NCBI RefSeq assembly: GCF_001457025.1
Contig: NZ_KQ758606.1
Coordinates: 1 to 64,000, forward strand
Source of the DNA: Pseudarthrobacter enclensis
Lineage (GTDB): Bacteria; Actinomycetota; Actinomycetes; Actinomycetales; Micrococcaceae
Reading direction: 5' to 3'
DNA: 64,000 nt
Positions 1 to 7,573 of this stretch are shown in pieces. The position numbers and the translations under genes were made by a program. Position 1 is the stretch's first letter. Each line of letters starts with the position of its first letter. The notes under the pieces are model-generated. The model made no database searches, was not told the origin of the DNA, and was given only the letters and a program-made list of their open reading frames with translations.

Positions 1-1566
1 GTACCGGCGTTACCGGCCGGTACCACGCGGTTATCTTTCGGGATGGCCGCGGTTGGAAACGGCACCATCATGTCAACAGGCTGGACCCTCACAACAGGGA
101 CAGGGACTACCACACCCCCACCAACCGCCGACCCCCGGGCAACCACCGGAGAGTGGCAGGTCGCCTCAATAACACTTCCAAACCGGGGCATCCACCAGAC
201 CCTGCTCCGGGACGGCCGAATCCTGGTCATTGCAGGCTCCGGCAACGACGAAGGGAACTTCCGCGCCGGGCAGTTCACGTCACACGTGTGGAATCCCACC
301 ACAGGCGACATGACACAGATCCCGACACCCGAGGACATGTTCTGCGCCGGGCACGTCACACTCCCTGACGGTCGAATCCTGATCCAAGGGGGAACCAAGG
401 AGTGGTGGACTCCCACCTCCGGCTTCAAGGGACTTCGGTCGTCCTATGTATTCGACCCGGCAACCAACCGCTACACCAAGACCAATGATGCAAACGAAGG
501 CCGTTGGTACCCGACGCTGACAAAGCTCGGAAACGGCAACATCTGGATGGGCGGTGGATTGAGCGACGCCGCAGGTTCACACGGCGCGCACACCACGGAA
601 ATGTTCAACTCCGCAACCAGTTCGTGGCTGCCGGCATCCCAGGTTCCCCAAACATGGACCTATTGGGGCGAGTACCCGCATATGTTCCTGATGGGCGACG
701 GACGCCTCTTCTACACCGGGGCGCACACCTTCGGCGACCAGCGCCCCGGCAGCGGCTCATCGGTCTACAACTGGCTCACCGCACAGGTCGCCGACGTGCC
801 GGGCCTGCGGGACAAGGATCTGCGCGACCACGCAGGCTCCGTTCTGCTTCCCCCGGCCCAGAACCAACGCTTCATGATCGCCGGCGGCGGCTACATCGAC
901 CGGGGCGCCGCCCCCACCAAATCGGTTGACGTCATCGACATGAACCAGGCCAACCCCTCCTGGCGCCCGGCCCCTGACCTTCCCGGGCCCGGCCGCCAGT
1001 ACGTCAACCTCACCAACATGTTTGACCGGACTGTCCTCGCCTCCAACGGCGCCACGGGCAACCGTACGGGCAACATCAGCGCAGCATCCATCTTCAACCC
1101 GGCCAACGACACGTGGACCACAGTTCCGGCCGATCCGGTGGGGCGGAACTACCACTCCATGAACCTGCTCCTTCCGGACGGCCGGGTCATGATCCTGGGT
1201 TCCAACCCCATCGATGGGTCGGTTGAGATGCGGGTTTCCATCTACAACCCCCCGTATCTCTTCCGCGGAACGCGCCCAACCGTCACGTCAAGCCCGGCCA
1301 CTGCGGCGTACGGGCAGTCGATAACGCTGGAGACGACCGGAAACATCGCCAGCGCTTCGCTGACGAGCCCTATGTCCTCCACGCACCAAATGGATACCAA
1401 CTCCCGACTGGTCGACCTGCCGATCACCGGCACCGGCGCTACCAGGACCGCAGTCGTTCCCACCAACACGTCTCTCTTGCCGCCAGGCCCGTACATGCTC
1501 ACGGTCCTGGATGACAAAGGCGCCGTCTCCGTGGCCCGCTGGATAACGATAGGACGCCAAGGATGA
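1..1566 (+). CDS. Galactose-oxidase-like copper radical oxidase, 5' partial
   Basis: The frame is open from base 1, and the residues before the first Met (LSFGMAAVGNG region) look like the end of a preceding domain, so the N terminus lies outside the window. What remains is a kelch-type propeller (repeated DGRILIxGG / DGRVMILG strands) followed by a C-terminal early-set (DUF1929) domain. All copper-site residues known from galactose oxidase can be placed: Cys (codon at 343) in FCAGHV, the Tyr of the Cys-Tyr cofactor (codon 508) in GRWYP, the Tyr-His pair (codons 1150 and 1153) in GRNYHS, and the late His (codon 1384) in STHQMD. Family members oxidise primary alcohols of sugars or glyoxal to aldehydes outside the cell. 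The stop overlaps the next start by 4 bases, and a cellulose-synthase-like gene follows, so oxidation of a nascent glycan is the likely role. Substrate is not known. Confidence 0.85.
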   Translation, partial: VPALPAGTTRLSFGMAAVGNGTIMSTGWTLTTGTGTTTPPPTADPRATTGEWQVASITLPNRGIHQTLLRDGRILVIAGSGNDEGNFRAGQFTSHVWNPTTGDMTQIPTPEDMFCAGHVTLPDGRILIQGGTKEWWTPTSGFKGLRSSYVFDPATNRYTKTNDANEGRWYPTLTKLGNGNIWMGGGLSDAAGSHGAHTTEMFNSATSSWLPASQVPQTWTYWGEYPHMFLMGDGRLFYTGAHTFGDQRPGSGSSVYNWLTAQVADVPGLRDKDLRDHAGSVLLPPAQNQRFMIAGGGYIDRGAAPTKSVDVIDMNQANPSWRPAPDLPGPGRQYVNLTNMFDRTVLASNGATGNRTGNISAASIFNPANDTWTTVPADPVGRNYHSMNLLLPDGRVMILGSNPIDGSVEMRVSIYNPPYLFRGTRPTVTSSPATAAYGQSITLETTGNIASASLTSPMSSTHQMDTNSRLVDLPITGTGATRTAVVPTNTSLLPPGPYMLTVLDDKGAVSVARWITIGRQG

Positions 1567-2270
1567 AAACTCGCAGGATCATGGCCACCTTGATGGGAAC
1601 CCTGGCGGTCACGCTGGCAGCCATAGGAGTAGTAGGTTCCAGCGTCGCGGCACCACCGGGTTTTCCGCCTGCCACACAGGCCCAGCATGCGGGGCATGGG
1701 GCTGCAAATCCAGGGGCCGGGAAACCTGCGCCCACAGCAACTGCATCACCCGTGACCCGGTCAGAGTCCGCCCTGCCGGAGGCGGTGGCTGTGGAAGCCC
1801 GAAGCAACAACGGAAAGCAGCAAAGCCTCGGTGAAGCCCTCAAACAACCACACGGTCAGTCGCAAGCCCAGGCCAATTCCGGCGGGGGCAGTCAGCAGAG
1901 TCTTGGCGAAGCCCTGCGGCAACCGCACGGTATCGCCGCAGCAGGAGTGACACCGGAGGGGAAAGGGGTCAACAACGGGTCCACGAAGCAGGCCTCAGGC
2001 CTGAAGATGCGCGAATTGGCCCGTGGGGAGCAGGACGCAGGGATCAACGATGCCGCCCGGACCGGCGGCTGCGCACCTGGATATGGCGACGGACGATCCT
2101 GCCTTCCCGTCGCACCGCCCAGCGCTGCAGGACATGCCGGCCACGGCGCAAAAGCGGCCTGGACCTGTGAGGAACTGCTGACGCTCTTCCCCCAGGGAAT
2201 ACCCCTTCAGGTCCGGGGCACCGACCCCCTTGGCCTGGACAAGGACGGCAACGGCATCGCCTGCGCCTGA
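1563..2270 (+). CDS. Secreted protein with SLGEAL-QPHG repeats and Excalibur-like C terminus
   Basis: A 235-residue protein of unknown function. It has a Sec-type signal peptide (MKTRR, hydrophobic stretch about 7-28, cleavage probably near SVAA). Two copies of a QQSLGEAL(K/R)QPHG unit lie at residues 86-98 and 111-123, and two HAGHG motifs at 42-46 and 191-195. The last 40 residues (TCEELL...DPLGLDKDGNGIAC) resemble the Excalibur calcium-binding domain, with a D-x-D-G-N-G loop. The Cys residues are 170, 180, 202 and 234. The start overlaps the oxidase stop (ATGA), so the two are almost certainly co-translated. The His pairs could bind copper for the oxidase, but that is speculation. The repeat unit is not one I recognise. 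Confidence 0.75.
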   Translation: MKTRRIMATLMGTLAVTLAAIGVVGSSVAAPPGFPPATQAQHAGHGAANPGAGKPAPTATASPVTRSESALPEAVAVEARSNNGKQQSLGEALKQPHGQSQAQANSGGGSQQSLGEALRQPHGIAAAGVTPEGKGVNNGSTKQASGLKMRELARGEQDAGINDAARTGGCAPGYGDGRSCLPVAPPSAAGHAGHGAKAAWTCEELLTLFPQGIPLQVRGTDPLGLDKDGNGIACA

Positions 2271-2343
2271 GCACCCAACCACTCCATGCCTGTCGCCAGC
2301 AGCGACCAAGCGTGGTGCCAACGCCATTCCCGTCTGGAGAGAC

Positions 2344-4008
2344 ATGACATCGCTCGCTATCCGCACAGCCCGGTCCGGCCACACGCTCGTTGCGCCACCC
2401 AACGAACAAGAGAAATATGCCTATATCAAGGGATCCCAGCACCGCTGGTTTTTCTGGGCTCATGCTTTGGCGTTCCTGGGCATTGCCATCAGTTTCTATG
2501 GTTTCTCGCGCATGGACTACTGGACCTTGATCTTCCTGGTTCCCCTCGCGTTTTACGCAGCGGAGACGCTACTGGGACTGCGCACCTCCACGTACAGGCG
2601 CAACGTCACCCTCCCGGACCACCAGTTCACAGTCGAGACGTGGGCGCCGGAAGAGTATCCCTCTGTCGATGTCTTCCTGCCAACGGCGGGTGAACCGCTG
2701 GAGATCTTGCGGAACACCTACGGATACATGGCGCGGCTTGAGTATCCGGGAGCATTGACTGTCTACGTCCTGGACGACAACGGCCGCGAGGAAGTCAGGA
2801 CAGCGGCCACCTCCTTCGGCTTCAAATACATTGCCCGTCCAGGCAGCGAGCTGAAGAAGGCCGGGAATCTGCGCTACGCCTATGACCGCAGCGAAGGGGA
2901 CATGATTGCAATCTTCGACGCCGACTTCGTGCCCCGATCAGAGTTCCTCCTTGAACTTCTGCCATACATGGAGGACAGCTCAGTAGGGATTGTCCAGAGC
3001 CCCCAATTCTTTTCCACCCCTAAGTCAATGCATTGGCTTGAGCGGACTGCAGGCGCAACACAGGAGATCTTCTATCGCCTGATCCAAGTCAGCCGCGACT
3101 CGGTCAATGCGGCCATCTGTTGCGGCACGTCCGCCGTATATCGGCGGGCCGCTCTTGAAGAGATTGGCGGCTTTCCACCCATCTCCCATTCCGAAGACGT
3201 CTTTACCGGAATCGAAATGGGCAAGGCCGGATACCGGCTCCAGTATGTCCCGGTCAACCTTTCCCAGGGGATGTGCCCCAACACCCTGGACTCATTCATC
3301 ACCCAGCAGTACCGGTGGTGTGAGGGTTCCATGGAACTGGTCAAAAACGAAGAGTTCCACACCAGCTCGGGACTCAATGTAAAACAGCGGCTGTCCTACT
3401 GGTCAGGCTTTTTCTACTACGCCACAACCGCCATGAATGCGTTCTTCGCACCCTTGCCAATCCTCATCATGATTCTTATCTTCCCGCAGTACATGACAGT
3501 CATGAATTTTCTCCCGCTGCTGCCGCTTTTGGCGCTGTGGCTGCTGGTCTATCCCCTGCTCCTTACCTCGCGTTGGCGGCTGGACGTACTGCGCGCACAA
3601 CTCATTTACTCCTTCACCCACGCGGTGGCGATTTTCGATGTATTTTTCGGGAAGACCTCGGAATGGGTTCCGAGCCACGGCGGCACAGAGCCTGCTCCTT
3701 TGGCCATCAAGGTCAAGCGGCTGATTGTCGGCTACATCTCGGTCACCTTCGGGGCCGTCCTGGCCGGTCTGGCCTGGCGATTGTCCGGCCCGGACTTCAC
3801 CCTGTACGACTGGTGGGCGGCCCTGCTCTTCGTAGGAGTCAACGCCTATGTCTCCATTCCGGTACTTCTGTTGGCTTTGGGAGTTGAACTTCCCCGTTTC
3901 ACAACCCTTCGGGGCAAATTGTTGAGCAAGCCCGGGTCCTTCAACTGGCCGCTGGGTTTTGACAGCCTTCGCAGCCTGCGTGGGTTCAGGAAGGCAGGCC
4001 GGGCATGA
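2344..4008 (+). CDS. Cellulose-synthase-like family 2 glycosyltransferase
   Basis: Membrane-bound processive beta-glycosyltransferase of the BcsA/CslA type, 554 residues. Two membrane helices precede a cytosolic GT-A domain. The UDP-sugar and catalytic motifs are all present: LDDNGRE (Asp about 144), DAD (about 192), SEDVFTG (acceptor Asp) and QQYRW (about 321). Further transmembrane helices follow from about 350 to the end. There is no PilZ domain, so no sign of c-di-GMP control as in BcsA. I chose the ATG at 2344, preceded by GGAGAG, over an in-frame ATG at 2230 that would overlap the previous gene by 41 bases and encode a low-complexity leader. The gene lies between the oxidase/repeat-protein genes and a GT39-like gene that overlaps its stop by 4 bases. 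Confidence 0.88.
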   Translation: MTSLAIRTARSGHTLVAPPNEQEKYAYIKGSQHRWFFWAHALAFLGIAISFYGFSRMDYWTLIFLVPLAFYAAETLLGLRTSTYRRNVTLPDHQFTVETWAPEEYPSVDVFLPTAGEPLEILRNTYGYMARLEYPGALTVYVLDDNGREEVRTAATSFGFKYIARPGSELKKAGNLRYAYDRSEGDMIAIFDADFVPRSEFLLELLPYMEDSSVGIVQSPQFFSTPKSMHWLERTAGATQEIFYRLIQVSRDSVNAAICCGTSAVYRRAALEEIGGFPPISHSEDVFTGIEMGKAGYRLQYVPVNLSQGMCPNTLDSFITQQYRWCEGSMELVKNEEFHTSSGLNVKQRLSYWSGFFYYATTAMNAFFAPLPILIMILIFPQYMTVMNFLPLLPLLALWLLVYPLLLTSRWRLDVLRAQLIYSFTHAVAIFDVFFGKTSEWVPSHGGTEPAPLAIKVKRLIVGYISVTFGAVLAGLAWRLSGPDFTLYDWWAALLFVGVNAYVSIPVLLLALGVELPRFTTLRGKLLSKPGSFNWPLGFDSLRSLRGFRKAGRA

Positions 4009-5546
4009 GCACTTTTGCACCCACCCGCTTCGAGCCGAAAACCCCTGTGTGGGGGCTGGCCATCTCATCGTTCCTGCCTTCAAAGGTTCGGCCCCTCGCG
4101 CGCTCCTGGATGCGGCATGTTCCCCTTGGTTTGGTTCTCCTCATCCAGGCACTGGTCAGTCTCCGGTTGACCAACACGGTCCATCGGGACGAAGGTCTCT
4201 ACATTTGGACCGGCTACCGGATGACTGAAAACTGGATCAACGGCACGCCCCTCTATGACGATCCGGCGCGGTACTTCTCCGGCGCTCCCGCCGTTTATCC
4301 GTTCATCGCCTCGCTGCTTGATCGGGTGGGGGGACTGGAAATGGTACGCCTGCTCAGTCTTGCGTTCATGCTCGCAGCAACCGCCTCTCTGTACTACGTG
4401 GCCAAGCGGCTCTTCCAGCCGAAGGCTGCGTTCTGGGCAGCCGCTTCCTTCGCCATCGCTGGTCCCACCATGTTCCTGGGGCACTTCGCCACCTTCGACG
4501 CCATGGCACTCTCCCTGCTGGCTCTGGCCATGGCAGCCGGCGTCAAAGGCGTGCTGACACGGCAATTCGGGTGGGCTCCTGTGGTGGGTCTGCTGTTGAC
4601 AGTGGCCGTCGTATCCAAGTACGCGGCACTGATGTTTGTGCCGTTCGTCCTGGCCGTCATTTGGCTGTCATCCCAGGAACGGTGGCGCACTACAAAGTTC
4701 GCTGGTGCCGCCGGCCTGCTGGCCGGCCTGATCCTCACCATTCTCGCCTTTACCGTAGGCAGCGCCGCATTGGAAGGATTGGCAGCCACGACTACCGAAA
4801 GGAACGTCATCAACGCCGCCACCTGGCAGGATGTAGCCTTCATGACGATGAGGAGCATCTGGCCCTACCTGCTGGTGGTCCCTGCCGCTGCCGGATACAT
4901 CGCATGGAAGCTGCGCAGGCCGCTGCTCGCTGCGGTCCTCCTGATGGCTATGCTGGCTCCGGCCATTTACCAGGCATACATCGGAGAGAGTGTCTCGCTG
5001 GAGAAGCACCTGGGTTTTGGACTGCTCTTCGGTTCCCTAGCTGTCGGCGCTCTGTTGTCCGGGCGCATCCTCCATCCGGCCCGCAGGCTTCTCTCCGTCG
5101 GTGTCATCACTGTCCTCGTCATTGCCGGTCTTGCCGAGAGCAATCGACTGTTCAGCAGCTGGTCCAACAGCAAGGAACTATCTGACATCATGGCCTACTC
5201 CTGGGAAGCCACACCGTATATGCGGACCCTGGGCGATGTAGGCGAGCCAATGCGGTACCGGTTCATGCATGACACGGAAGTTTGGCAGTTCACCACCACT
5301 GACTGGATTTACTACAACGGCCAAAGCGGCATGCCGGCGGCGGAAGCGGGCCTGCGTGACCGTTACTGGCAGTACGTATACCTGTGTGGAGCGACCCAAG
5401 CGAGCCGGGACCTCATGCCGAGAATGGAGTCGTTCGGATACAAACTCACGAACACTGTTACTCTGCGCAACCACTACGGCAACGAAACGTACTACATCTG
5501 GGAGAACTACGAACCCCAGCGCGGGGCAGCGGCGACCGAGCGATAG
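4005..5546 (+). CDS. GT39/ArnT-like polytopic membrane glycosyltransferase
   Basis: A 513-residue polytopic protein with about ten hydrophobic helices. The N-terminal loop holds the acidic motif of GT-C enzymes (NTVHRDEGLYIWTGYR), which resembles the catalytic Asp-Glu loop of lipid-linked-sugar mannosyl and aminoarabinose transferases. A soluble C-terminal part with several Tyr/Trp residues follows the last helix. These enzymes use polyprenyl-phosphate sugars at the outer face of the membrane. The start overlaps the GT2 stop (ATGA), so it is the fourth gene of the operon. A strong terminator follows. The donor and acceptor cannot be told from sequence. Confidence 0.72.
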   Translation: MSTFAPTRFEPKTPVWGLAISSFLPSKVRPLARSWMRHVPLGLVLLIQALVSLRLTNTVHRDEGLYIWTGYRMTENWINGTPLYDDPARYFSGAPAVYPFIASLLDRVGGLEMVRLLSLAFMLAATASLYYVAKRLFQPKAAFWAAASFAIAGPTMFLGHFATFDAMALSLLALAMAAGVKGVLTRQFGWAPVVGLLLTVAVVSKYAALMFVPFVLAVIWLSSQERWRTTKFAGAAGLLAGLILTILAFTVGSAALEGLAATTTERNVINAATWQDVAFMTMRSIWPYLLVVPAAAGYIAWKLRRPLLAAVLLMAMLAPAIYQAYIGESVSLEKHLGFGLLFGSLAVGALLSGRILHPARRLLSVGVITVLVIAGLAESNRLFSSWSNSKELSDIMAYSWEATPYMRTLGDVGEPMRYRFMHDTEVWQFTTTDWIYYNGQSGMPAAEAGLRDRYWQYVYLCGATQASRDLMPRMESFGYKLTNTVTLRNHYGNETYYIWENYEPQRGAAATER

Positions 5547-5573
5547 CCGGATCAGCAGATTCGACAGACCACC

Positions 5574-5618
5574 GCACCCCCTGCAGGTCACCAGACCGGC
5601 AGGGGGTGCGGCGTTTTT
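5574..5618 (+). terminator. Rho-independent terminator of the polysaccharide operon
   Basis: Perfect 11-bp stem (GCACCCCCTGC / GCAGGGGGTGC) with a 14-base loop, followed by GGCGTTTTTT. It lies 27 bases after the GT39-like stop and before the convergent acyltransferase gene. Confidence 0.9.
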
Positions 5619-5634
5619 TATGAGGCCCGGCCTT

Positions 5635-6279
5635 TTATCCGGCGGCCGACGTGCCAATCACGCGGGCTGGAACCCCGGCCCATGTTTCCCCGGCGGGGAT
5701 GTTGGCAAGGACTGCGGCGCCCATGCCGACCGTTGAGTACCGACCCACTGAAACACCTTCACGGACGCTGCAATTCATCCCCAGCGTTGCACCTCGTTCA
5801 ATGCTTACTGCGCCGCCCAGCGCAACCCCCGCTTCGAAGGTCGCGTAGTCCGCCACGTCGTCGTCATGCATGAAAGTCACCGACGGCATCGCGACGACGT
5901 GGCTTCCCAGGGTGACCGATGCTGTGAGCGTGACGTTTCGGAAGAGTATGCTCCCGGGACCAATCAGGCAGCCTTCGGGGCACTGGACCGTGGCGTCTAT
6001 CGCCGTGGCATACCGGCTCTCCGGAATACCCATCACCTCCATCCGCTGCACGGTTTGTTCGCGGGATCTCCCGGACTCCTGGCAGACGAGCAGCAAGGCG
6101 TGGGAGTAGAGCGGCGCGTCGTCAACGGTGCCCAGGACAGGCGCACCGTCAACGGCGGAGCCTGTCAGGCGCCCATCGTCGTCGAGCACGCCCAGAACGT
6201 CGTACTGACCGCTCCCCCTGACCATTGCCAGAACTTCGCGGGCCAGCCCCGTTGCTGCCACTAAAACCAGTTCGCTCAT
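5635..6279 (-). CDS. NeuD/PglD-type sugar O/N-acyltransferase
   Basis: A 214-residue acyltransferase of the NeuD family. The N-terminal Rossmann-like part (VLVAATGLAREVLAMV...VLGVLDDDG) binds the nucleotide sugar. Hexapeptide repeats from about residue 100 to 205 form the left-handed beta-helix. His138 in FMHDDD matches the catalytic base of PglD-type enzymes, and the end (WAGVPARVIG) is typical. Its start overlaps the DegT-family stop by 4 bases (ATGA), as in PglE/PglD-like pairs that make N-acetylated amino sugars. The partner here lacks its catalytic lysine, so whether an amino sugar is the acceptor is unsure. Confidence 0.85.
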   Translation of the reverse strand: MSELVLVAATGLAREVLAMVRGSGQYDVLGVLDDDGRLTGSAVDGAPVLGTVDDAPLYSHALLLVCQESGRSREQTVQRMEVMGIPESRYATAIDATVQCPEGCLIGPGSILFRNVTLTASVTLGSHVVAMPSVTFMHDDDVADYATFEAGVALGGAVSIERGATLGMNCSVREGVSVGRYSTVGMGAAVLANIPAGETWAGVPARVIGTSAAG

Positions 6280-7436
6280 CGGGTGGTCCCTGCGCCGGAC
6301 GCCTGAATCGTATTAATGACCCGGTTAATGCCAACCCCGTCCAGTTGGTAATGCATGGGCAGGACAAGTGTCCTTGCGCTGAGCAGCTCAGCGTTCTGCA
6401 ACGCACTGGCACCTGCTTCCCGCCAACGCGAAAGCCGGCGCCCAAGGGTCATTGCAGGGGCGGCCTCTATACCTGCATCGGACAGCCTTTCGAGCAACCC
6501 TTCACGGTCCACGCCGAAGCCATCCCCGACCTCCAGCCAGTAGGACTGGAAATTCGCAGTGCCATGCGGAGGGTCGGAAGCCAGCCTCAGCCCTGCCAAC
6601 CCAGCCAGCCCTGCAGTGTAGGACTTGGCAATGTCACGGCGGCGCTGAACAATTCGTGCGAGCTTCCGAAGCTGGACGTTTCCCAGGGCCGCCTGAAGGT
6701 CCGTCATCCGGCAGTTGAGGCCCGTCTCAGTTACATCGCGAGGCGATAGGGGGGATGATTGCCGGGCGCGGGGAAGGTGGCGGACGTGTTCGCGGAGGCT
6801 CCGTGCCCGGATCGCCCAGTCCGTCCGGCCAGTCGTGAGCATGCCGCCTTCGCCGGTAGTGAGAGTCCCTCCTGGACCGAACGCCCAGACGGTAATGTCC
6901 GCACCGACTCCTACGGGATGACCCTTATATAGGGACCCAACAGCGGATGCGGCATCCTCTATCACCGCAATGGAATGCCGGGCGCAGAATTCCCTGATGG
7001 GGTCCAGGTCAACAGGCATGCCGCCCTGGTCGCTGACGATCACGGCTCTGGTGTCCAGAGTCAGTGCTGCACGTATTGTCGCTTCTGTTGCATTCCCGAA
7101 CCTTGGTTCAACGTCACAAAGCACCGGGAGTGCCCCGACGCCGGCTATGGCGCCAGCTACGGCGGCCACGGCCGGCGAAGGTACAACGACGTGGTCACCG
7201 CGGCCAATTCCTGCAACTATCAGTGCCACGTGCATGGCAGCTGTGGAGCTCGAAAAAGCAACCGCGTGCGCGGCTTCCTGCAGTGAGGCGAAATTGATCT
7301 CGAACTGCTTAACCTTCGGGCCCTGTGCCACCCATCCTGAAGCGATGACTTCCGCGAGGGCAGCGGCCTCCTCCGCGCCGAGCCAAGGCTGCGAAATACT
7401 GATCCGGGCCAGAAGCATTTCCGGACTCATCGGCAT
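6276..7436 (-). CDS. DegT/DnrJ/EryC1-family protein lacking the PLP lysine
   Basis: A 386-residue protein with the sugar-aminotransferase fold. The N terminus (SQPWLGAEEAAALAEVIASG), the SSSTAAMHVAL segment, the conserved Asp161 (VIEDAA) and the TTGEGGML strand are all typical of DegT enzymes. The position that normally carries the PLP-binding Lys (S-F-x-x-x-K-x-x-T-T-G-E-G-G) reads A-F-G-P-G-G190, with codon GGG. It therefore cannot form the internal aldimine and is probably not an ordinary aminotransferase. Known relatives have replaced this Lys by His to become dehydratases (ColD type), but Gly is different. The gene sits upstream of, and overlaps, the acyltransferase gene and follows a LAL regulator on the same strand. 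Confidence 0.85.
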   Translation of the reverse strand: MPMSPEMLLARISISQPWLGAEEAAALAEVIASGWVAQGPKVKQFEINFASLQEAAHAVAFSSSTAAMHVALIVAGIGRGDHVVVPSPAVAAVAGAIAGVGALPVLCDVEPRFGNATEATIRAALTLDTRAVIVSDQGGMPVDLDPIREFCARHSIAVIEDAASAVGSLYKGHPVGVGADITVWAFGPGGTLTTGEGGMLTTGRTDWAIRARSLREHVRHLPRARQSSPLSPRDVTETGLNCRMTDLQAALGNVQLRKLARIVQRRRDIAKSYTAGLAGLAGLRLASDPPHGTANFQSYWLEVGDGFGVDREGLLERLSDAGIEAAPAMTLGRRLSRWREAGASALQNAELLSARTLVLPMHYQLDGVGINRVINTIQASGAGTTR

Positions 7437-7573
7437 CCTGCTTTCCTGGTTTCCCTGCCTCCAACCAAAGCTAGCGCCCGCATCGGTGCAGAACCCCGGG
7501 CGGCAGAAGGATATGTTGGTGACGAATCAAACCTCTGCGGAATATGTGGTTACCTGCGCTGAGTAAGACCCGT

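Noticed and set aside
2230..2343. Longer N terminus for the GT2 gene
   Set aside because: It would overlap the previous gene by 41 bases, is Ala/Thr/Pro-rich and lacks a ribosome binding site; ATG 2344 has GGAGAG.
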